Positions 1 through 4,497 of a DNA stretch of 5,487 nt are shown here, piece by piece (the first letter of the stretch is position 1; each line of letters begins with the position of its first letter). The stretch comes from Candidatus Bipolaricaulota bacterium. GTDB taxonomy: Bacteria > Bipolaricaulota > Bipolaricaulia > UBA7950 > UBA9294. Under the pieces are notes generated by a model that did no database searches, was not told where the DNA came from, and saw only the letters and a program-made list of their open reading frames with translations. Position numbers and translations under genes: made by a program. Where the stretch lies: assembly GCA_021159105.1 (NCBI GenBank), contig JAGGSM010000197.1:1-5487 (forward strand), read 5' to 3'.

Positions 1-53
1 GCGTCGCCAACGGATTTACAGTCCGCCCCGTTTGGCCACTTCGGTACCCCTCC
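1..53 (-). tRNA. tRNA-Tyr (anticodon GUA), 3' part beyond the window
   Basis: Read on the minus strand, the gene begins at 53 with the acceptor half GGAGGGG and a D-arm containing GGCCAAACGG. A 5-bp anticodon stem (last pair G-U) encloses the loop CTGTAAA, with anticodon GTA at 19-17. The sequence then enters what should be the long variable arm typical of class II tRNA-Tyr, and the window ends there. The missing 3' half holds the rest of the variable arm, the T-arm and the acceptor complement. It lies 13 nt downstream of tRNA-Thr and must share its transcript. A GUA anticodon makes this tRNA a natural substrate of the Tgt enzyme encoded at the other end of the window, which is known biology of queuosine modification. 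Confidence 0.93.
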
Positions 54-66
54 AATAAAACACAAG

Positions 67-139
67 AGCCAGCGGCCAGAATCGAACTGGCAACCTATTG
101 ATTACAAATCAATTGCTCTGCCAATTGAGCTACGCTGGC
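67..139 (-). tRNA. tRNA-Thr (anticodon UGU)
   Basis: A complete 73-nt cloverleaf reads from 139 to 67. The acceptor GCCAGCG (139-133) pairs fully with CGCTGGC. The D-stem is GCTC/GAGC, and the anticodon stem ATTGA/TCAAT encloses the loop TTTGTAA with anticodon TGT at 106-104. The T-stem GCCAG/CTGGC encloses TTCGATT. The discriminator base is U and no CCA is encoded, so a CCA-adding enzyme is needed. It is the first gene of a leftward tRNA operon, followed 13 nt later by tRNA-Tyr. Thr(UGU)-Tyr(GUA) is the opening of the Thr-Tyr-Gly-Thr-tufB cluster known from E. coli and many other bacteria, so further tRNAs and tuf may lie left of the window. Confidence 0.97.
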
Positions 140-161
140 ACGCCATGCCGACTAAGAGCAA

Positions 162-190
162 ATTGTACAAGAGGGGATTTGGGGTGTCAA
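162..190 (-). promoter_or_regulatory. Sigma-70 type promoter of the tRNA-Thr/Tyr operon
   Basis: On the minus strand there is a perfect -35 box TTGACA (190-185), a 17-nt spacer, and the -10 box TACAAT (167-162), which matches TATAAT at five of six positions. Transcription should start near 155, giving a leader of about 15 nt before the tRNA-Thr 5' end at 139. Near-consensus boxes with ideal spacing are what a strongly expressed stable-RNA operon would need. Confidence 0.88.
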
Positions 191-204
191 GCAAGATCTG
201 CATC

Positions 205-230
205 TTGTGTGACATCAGCCAGTCACACAA
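205..230. promoter_or_regulatory. Perfect 9-bp inverted repeat, possible operator
   Basis: TTGTGTGAC (205-213) and GTCACACAA (222-230) are perfect inverted copies separated by 8 nt. Pairing extends to CAT/ATG if the single base C204 is bulged. No T-run follows on either strand, so it does not look like a terminator. It lies 15 bp upstream of the tRNA promoter -35 box and about 210 bp upstream of the secreted-protein gene. It could bind a dimeric regulator of either unit or act as an upstream activating site for the tRNA promoter. The binding protein cannot be named; the 10-bp gap between TGTGA and TCACA is wrong for a standard CRP site. Confidence 0.45.
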
Positions 231-439
231 ATGACGCGCGTCAGATCGGAACCGATTCCCTCCTTGACCGCACACGACACGCGCACCAGGACAGAAGTCC
301 CGTCCACTGGCGACAGAATGGCGGGGCTTGTCTGACGGTGATCCCCCGCACGCCCGCTACACAACCGTATACTCCCCACATAAGAGGTATGATAAAAATG
401 CATTCCTTCTTCAACCTTAACCTTAAGGGGAGGGTCAAG
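231..439 (+). promoter_or_regulatory. Upstream region and leader of the secreted-protein operon
   Basis: This non-coding stretch must contain the rightward promoter. The best -10 candidate is TATACT at 368-373, five of six matches to consensus, but no good -35 lies 16-19 bp upstream. A second candidate, TATGAT at 388-393, also lacks a -35. Either would give a 5' leader of roughly 35-60 nt. The promoter may be activator-dependent or use another sigma factor. No conserved RNA structure was recognised here. Confidence 0.25.
425..434 (+). promoter_or_regulatory. Ribosome binding site fixing the start at 440
   Basis: The purine run AAGGGGAGGG ends 5 nt before ATG 440. It is the only strong Shine-Dalgarno sequence near the possible starts, and it places the initiator Met directly before a textbook signal peptide. 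In-frame upstream ATGs at 389 and 398 have only a weak AGAGG at 383-387. Confidence 0.85.
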
Positions 440-3400
440 ATGACTAAGACAGGCTGGCGAAGCCTCCTACTCGTGTGTTTGCTTACGGCCACGATGGCGG
501 CAACGGCATTTGGACTACCGAGTTTTTCCGATCAGGACATTGCTGCAGGAAACCTCAACCCGACGGATCGCATCCTTGTTCAGGAGGTTCGCATCACGGG
601 TGATTCTTCGCACACTGTAACCGTCACTTCCGCGACTGTGCAGAATTTGGGCACAGCAGGGAGCGGACAGATCGACAAGATCGAGATCTGGGACGGTGGC
701 ACGAAGCTGGGCGAGACGACTAACATCGCCGGACTGGGGTCCGGTGTGACGATCAATCTGGGCGGGTACGAAGTTCCAAAAGGGACTACGCACTATCTCA
801 AGATCTACGTCACTGTTGGAACGAGCGTAAGTGGCGGGGAGACTGTTTCGTTGCGGGTCAAGTTCTATTATCAAATGAACGGGTCATCCTACACGAGTGC
901 ATGGGACTCCGACCTCACAGGAGAGACGATCTGCAACGGCGGGTTCGATCAACTCACTGATACCGCGCTTGATGCCGCTTTCTTGAATCCTGATGACGAA
1001 GCGCAGGTGCAGATTGCTGTCTTCACCGATGACGACGCTAACGGAAACGACGTTGTGTGGGTACAGACAAACAGCACCATCGTCAAGGTCGAGAACCTGG
1101 GGACCGCTACGACAGCCGACATCAAAGACGTCAAGGTAACCCTGACGATCAACGGAACTGATTACACAACCTGGGATGGTGCTACCCAATGGCTAACATG
1201 GAATCCCGGCAGCGCGATGGACTTCAGTTATGCGGACTTCACGCCGGCCCCAGCGAACATCCCCGACAACAGCGGAGTCACCGTCACCGTTGAGATGCGA
1301 ATGCAGGATCAAGGGAGCATCACCGATGGCCGCACGATTCGCACTCGTGTGAGCGTTCTCGTCAAAGAGGGGGGAGTGGAGTACGAACAGACCATCACCT
1401 CAAGCACGACCCAGACAATCCGCAAACAGGGGTTTGAAGCTATCGCTGAGCAGAGCACCAGCTTGGTCTCGGGGACAGTCACTACCGGGAGCAACCTACA
1501 GCAGATTGTGGAAGTCACGGATGATGACGCAAACAACTATCCAATAACAATCAACTCCATTCACATTCGTAACTTAGGTACAGCATCAGGGGATGAAATC
1601 CACCAGATTCAAGTGAAGGCCGGCACAACGATACTGGCAACCGCGACCGGAGCGGCTCTGAACAACTTCAAGGCCGGGATCACAATTGCCCTGACGAACA
1701 AGGTTGTCGCCGACAACGCATCTCAGACGATCAAGATTTACTACGAAATTGATGTTCCTGTTGACGGGCACACGCTACAGCCGGCGGTCAAGATTCGGGG
1801 GAACGAAAACGGGCAAGACTATTGGTCCGATGAAGTCACGTACCCAGATCTGATTGCTCTCTACCAGCCGGGGTTCGAGATCGTGGAGAACGTCACTCCT
1901 CCCGAAGGAGGAACCGCATACTCCAGTCAGCGCTTGCTCGCCCAGAAGATCCGCCTTGTCGATCGCGATGAGAACGAAGACAGCGTAACGATCAATCCAG
2001 TTGTCGTGAAGAATATCGGCAGTGCTCGGGATGGATCAGACATTGCCAAGATCGAGGTCTGGCGCAAGGATACTGCCACTAGCGAAGAGCTGAAGCTGGG
2101 AGAAGCCACCGATCTTGCCGGACTGCGCACAAGTGGTGTGACAATACCGACTCTTCAGGACAACATCATCATTGACAAGCCCGCAGGTTCGGAGACATTC
2201 CTGTATGTCTACGTGACAATTGCTGGTCCAGAAGAAATGACAGCCAATCGTACCCTACAACTGCAGACGCGCGTTCTCCATACCGAGACGAGTGTCTCCT
2301 ACGACAAGACGGCCACAAGCAATCAGTGGACGCTGGCAATAAACCACCGTCCAGTCGTTGACTTCACCTTCGCGAAAGTTGCAACGGCATCAGTGGGGCC
2401 AAAAGCTGATTTCACCTATGAAGACACCATCAAATTCACATCGACCGTCACCGACTCCGATGGCGATGCGATCGCGAGCTACCTATGGGATTTCGGTGAT
2501 GGAAACACCTCTACTGAGGCCAACCCAACGCATCAGTATCCCACCGGTGGCACCTTCGATGTCACGCTTACGGCAACGGATGCCCGCGGCGTAAGCGGAT
2601 CTAAGACGAAGACAATCGTCGTTGAAGGACCGCCCAATGAACTGCCAACTGTTGATTTCACTTGGGATCCGCCAGCGCCGGACGTGAATGAAGCAACCAC
2701 GTTCACCGCTACTGTGACCGACCCGGATCAACCGGAGGGAACGCCGTTCACCTATGCTTGGGATTTCGGAGATGGTACAACCAGCGCCGCATCGACCCCA
2801 CAACATGCATTCACCGATAAGAAGGCATACACAGTAACGCTAGTGGTGACGGACGCACAGAACGGCGCAACCACCGTCACTAAGACGGTATCAGTCGGCA
2901 ACGAGCCACCAGTCGCCAGCTTCACTGTGAACAAAACGACAGCGACTACCGGAGAGACTGTTCAGTTCACTGATACCTCTGTCGATTCAGATGGTACCGT
3001 AGAGAGTTGGGCCTGGGACTTCGGGGATGGGACCACGAGCACGGCGGCAAACCCGACGCACACGTATATGGCAGCGGGCACTTACACGGTAAGTCTTGTT
3101 GTAACCGACGACAAAGATGCTGACAGTGCTGAGGTCACAAAGGAAATCACGGTGAGCGGCCCGGAGAGAACGGTCATCTACAGCTATCCGAATCCGGCAT
3201 CGACGCAGGCATCTATCGTTTACTACCTGCCAACCGGTGCCACCGATCCGGTACTGCGCATCTACAACATCGCTGGTGCGCTGGTCTTCGAACATGATCT
3301 CACAGTGGGTGAATCGCCGTACGTGTGGGATCTCAAGTCGACTGGTGGCACTGATCAGCCAAACGGGCTCTACCTGTGCGTTGTTGTTGCCAAGAACGCC

Positions 3401-3451
3401 AGCGGTGGCGCGATCAAATCGCCAACATTCAAGCTTCTGATTGCAAGGTAA
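440..3451 (+). CDS. Secreted modular PKD-repeat protein with FlgD-Ig/T9SS-like C-terminal domain
   Basis: This encodes a 1003-residue exported protein, probably at the cell surface; its specific role is unknown. A signal peptide spans residues 1-25: basic start, hydrophobic 9-20, cleavage likely after A23 or G25. Residues 26-634 hold four divergent beta-rich repeats of 142-163 residues, each with an N-[LI]-G-[TS]-A motif (at N69, N219, N378, N525); copies 2-4 end near GF[DE] or the PKD start. Three PKD domains follow (about 638-730, 735-822, 824-906), each with WDFGDG (W683, W774, W859). Residues 908-1003 contain YPNP (916-919) and an NGLY segment, as in FlgD-Ig or T9SS type A sorting domains. 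PKD domains usually serve as spacers or adhesive modules; no catalytic domain is visible. ATG 440 is chosen for its strong Shine-Dalgarno sequence and the signal peptide; the open frame continues upstream into tRNA-Thr, which is not credible. It heads an operon with a PorV/PorQ-like barrel. Confidence 0.9.
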   Translation: MTKTGWRSLLLVCLLTATMAATAFGLPSFSDQDIAAGNLNPTDRILVQEVRITGDSSHTVTVTSATVQNLGTAGSGQIDKIEIWDGGTKLGETTNIAGLGSGVTINLGGYEVPKGTTHYLKIYVTVGTSVSGGETVSLRVKFYYQMNGSSYTSAWDSDLTGETICNGGFDQLTDTALDAAFLNPDDEAQVQIAVFTDDDANGNDVVWVQTNSTIVKVENLGTATTADIKDVKVTLTINGTDYTTWDGATQWLTWNPGSAMDFSYADFTPAPANIPDNSGVTVTVEMRMQDQGSITDGRTIRTRVSVLVKEGGVEYEQTITSSTTQTIRKQGFEAIAEQSTSLVSGTVTTGSNLQQIVEVTDDDANNYPITINSIHIRNLGTASGDEIHQIQVKAGTTILATATGAALNNFKAGITIALTNKVVADNASQTIKIYYEIDVPVDGHTLQPAVKIRGNENGQDYWSDEVTYPDLIALYQPGFEIVENVTPPEGGTAYSSQRLLAQKIRLVDRDENEDSVTINPVVVKNIGSARDGSDIAKIEVWRKDTATSEELKLGEATDLAGLRTSGVTIPTLQDNIIIDKPAGSETFLYVYVTIAGPEEMTANRTLQLQTRVLHTETSVSYDKTATSNQWTLAINHRPVVDFTFAKVATASVGPKADFTYEDTIKFTSTVTDSDGDAIASYLWDFGDGNTSTEANPTHQYPTGGTFDVTLTATDARGVSGSKTKTIVVEGPPNELPTVDFTWDPPAPDVNEATTFTATVTDPDQPEGTPFTYAWDFGDGTTSAASTPQHAFTDKKAYTVTLVVTDAQNGATTVTKTVSVGNEPPVASFTVNKTTATTGETVQFTDTSVDSDGTVESWAWDFGDGTTSTAANPTHTYMAAGTYTVSLVVTDDKDADSAEVTKEITVSGPERTVIYSYPNPASTQASIVYYLPTGATDPVLRIYNIAGALVFEHDLTVGESPYVWDLKSTGGTDQPNGLYLCVVVAKNASGGAIKSPTFKLLIAR
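515..2341 (+). repeat. Four divergent tandem protein repeats (unassigned family)
   Basis: Within the secreted protein, approximate repeat boundaries are residues 26-167, 168-330, 331-477 and 478-634. Shared elements are an acidic turn, a beta strand, N-[LI]-G-[TS]-A, then I-x-x-[IV]-x-[VI] with a glycine-rich turn. The acidic turn is TDDDAN at 196-201 and 360-365, and DRDENED at 508-514. A late strand of Y-x-x-[VI] type precedes each boundary. Copy 1 lacks the acidic turn and copy 2 has extra residues after it. NLG-to-NLG spacing is 150, 159 and 147 residues. The repeats are clear as protein but divergent as DNA, so the duplication is old. Confidence 0.75.
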
Positions 3452-3452
3452 G

Positions 3453-3457
3453 GGAGG
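3453..3457 (+). promoter_or_regulatory. Ribosome binding site of the PorV/PorQ-like gene, next to the upstream stop
   Basis: GGAGG lies 7 nt before GTG 3465, inside a purine run that begins within the TAA stop (3449-3451) of the preceding gene. Ribosomes finishing the first gene therefore end on this site, which makes translational coupling likely. It supports GTG 3465 over the in-frame TTG at 3441, which lies inside the upstream gene, and over ATG 3486, which would cut into the signal peptide. Confidence 0.85.
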
Positions 3458-3464
3458 GAGAACA

Positions 3465-4424
3465 GTGAAGAGAGTACATGTATTGATGATAGCAGCCCTC
3501 CTTCTGACTGGGCTGAGTGTCGCGGGAATAGCTGAGACAGCAGTTTCGGTGCTCGACATTGATCCTGGGGTGCAGGTGATCGGCCTCGGTGGAGCGGGCA
3601 CGGCTCTTGCTCAGGGAGCTGAGACGTTGTACTACAACTCGGCGGGACTATCCGCCCTGCCCGGGATCAGCTTCAGCTCGTTCTACGCCTCATACTTGGG
3701 AAGCGCGAGCTATTCCTCACTCGCGTTAACGTTCCAGAACTGGGGCATTGGCATGCTAATGTTCAATGCCAGCAATATCGCTGGATACAACAATGACGGG
3801 GATCCTACTGATGCACTCTCCTACGGGAACACCGCTCTTTTGCTCGGTTTCGGGATCAATCCGAAGGACCTGCCGTTCATCCCTGCGCTGCCGATCGATT
3901 TCTCGCTCGGCGCGAGGATCAAGTATCTATCTGTGAATAATGGGACAGTTAACGGTTCCGGTTTTTCGTTCGATCTTGCCTACCGGATGACCTTCTCCAG
4001 CATTCGAATCGGGCCGATCGGGTTGAGCGACATGGCTCTAGGCGTGACCGCAAATAACCTCTTCGGCGGAGTGAATTACGACGCGCACGGCGAGTCGATG
4101 GCGATGTCACTTAGAATTGGCGGAGCGATGAAGATCGCCGATATGATCCTCCTAACGAGTGATCTGGATCTGGGAGGGGGCTTCCACATAGGAGCAGCAT
4201 ACAGCCCAGTGCAAACGCTTACGTTGCGTGCAGGAGTATTGACGCAAACAGGCGGCATGTCGATCACCTTGGGGATGGGGTTAAACATTCAGGGATTCAT
4301 CCTCGACTACGCGTACATCACGCATCCCACCCTTCCCGGAACACACCGTGTATCGTTGTCGATCGACTTTTCCGGCCTGGACCTGTCCGGCTTCGGTCGT
4401 TCGCTGCGTAGCTTCCTCCCATAA
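3465..4424 (+). CDS. PorV/PorQ-family outer-membrane beta-barrel protein
   Basis: This is a 319-residue predicted outer-membrane protein. Residues 1-23 form a clear signal peptide (KR near the start, hydrophobic 6-20, cleavage after A23 in the context AGIA). The mature N-terminus carries the family signature: a GLGGAGTA segment (40-47) followed by LYYNSAGL (55-62), corresponding to the usual FYNPAGL. The rest alternates short amphipathic strands with glycine and aromatic residues, ending at a strand with HRVSLSIDF (about 294-302) and a 17-residue tail. In Bacteroidota, PorV is the outer-membrane shuttle of the type IX secretion system and PorQ is a relative; elsewhere the family is widespread with unknown roles. 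It is 13 nt downstream of the gene with a T9SS-like C-terminal domain and probably translationally coupled to it. Whether it handles that protein is inference. No transcription start of its own is seen. Confidence 0.82.
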   Translation: MKRVHVLMIAALLLTGLSVAGIAETAVSVLDIDPGVQVIGLGGAGTALAQGAETLYYNSAGLSALPGISFSSFYASYLGSASYSSLALTFQNWGIGMLMFNASNIAGYNNDGDPTDALSYGNTALLLGFGINPKDLPFIPALPIDFSLGARIKYLSVNNGTVNGSGFSFDLAYRMTFSSIRIGPIGLSDMALGVTANNLFGGVNYDAHGESMAMSLRIGGAMKIADMILLTSDLDLGGGFHIGAAYSPVQTLTLRAGVLTQTGGMSITLGMGLNIQGFILDYAYITHPTLPGTHRVSLSIDFSGLDLSGFGRSLRSFLP

Positions 4425-4436
4425 AAAGGGAACAGC

Positions 4437-4490
4437 AAAAAAAGACAGGCTGATTTTCGGCGATCGAGGCTGGCCGAAAAGTAGCCTGTC
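4437..4490 (-). terminator. Rho-independent terminator of tgt
   Basis: On the minus strand the hairpin 4490-4444 (two 8-bp stems with a small internal step, 11-nt loop) is followed directly by seven T residues (complement of 4443-4437). The hairpin begins 5 nt after the tgt stop codon. This is a textbook intrinsic terminator. Confidence 0.85.
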
Positions 4491-4497
4491 CCCTTTT
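4444..4497 (+). terminator. Rho-independent terminator of the secreted-protein operon
   Basis: The same hairpin read on the plus strand is followed by CCCTTTT (4491-4497). The U-tract is short and offset by Cs, so it should be weaker than in the other direction. It begins 19 nt after the stop of the PorV/PorQ-like gene and is the only terminator candidate for that operon. Confidence 0.6.

Noticed and set aside
205..230. CRP/FNR-type binding site
   Set aside because: TGTGA and TCACA are separated by 10 bp instead of 6, and the FNR pattern TTGAT-N4-ATCAA is absent.
264..292. TTGACC at 264-269 as a -35 box for the surface-protein operon
   Set aside because: Nothing like a -10 box lies 16-18 bp downstream; the region is GC-rich.
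98..439. N-terminal extension of the secreted protein to an ATG at 98
   Set aside because: The extension runs through tRNA-Thr and its promoter, lacks a Shine-Dalgarno sequence, and would bury the signal peptide. ATG 440 has a strong ribosome binding site and gives a correct signal peptide.
467..478. Lipoprotein signal at Cys13 of the secreted protein
   Set aside because: The residues before the Cys are L-L-V, lacking the small residue required at -1, and the Cys is in the middle of the hydrophobic core rather than at its end.
3441..3464. Earlier TTG start at 3441 for the PorV/PorQ-like protein
   Set aside because: It overlaps the end of the upstream gene, lacks a Shine-Dalgarno sequence and puts eight polar residues before the signal peptide. 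GTG 3465 has GGAGG at 7 nt.
2987..3601. Minus-strand open frame of 204 codons
   Set aside because: It lies antisense to the third PKD domain, the C-terminal domain and the start of the barrel gene. It crosses a well-defined gene junction and shows no recognisable domain.
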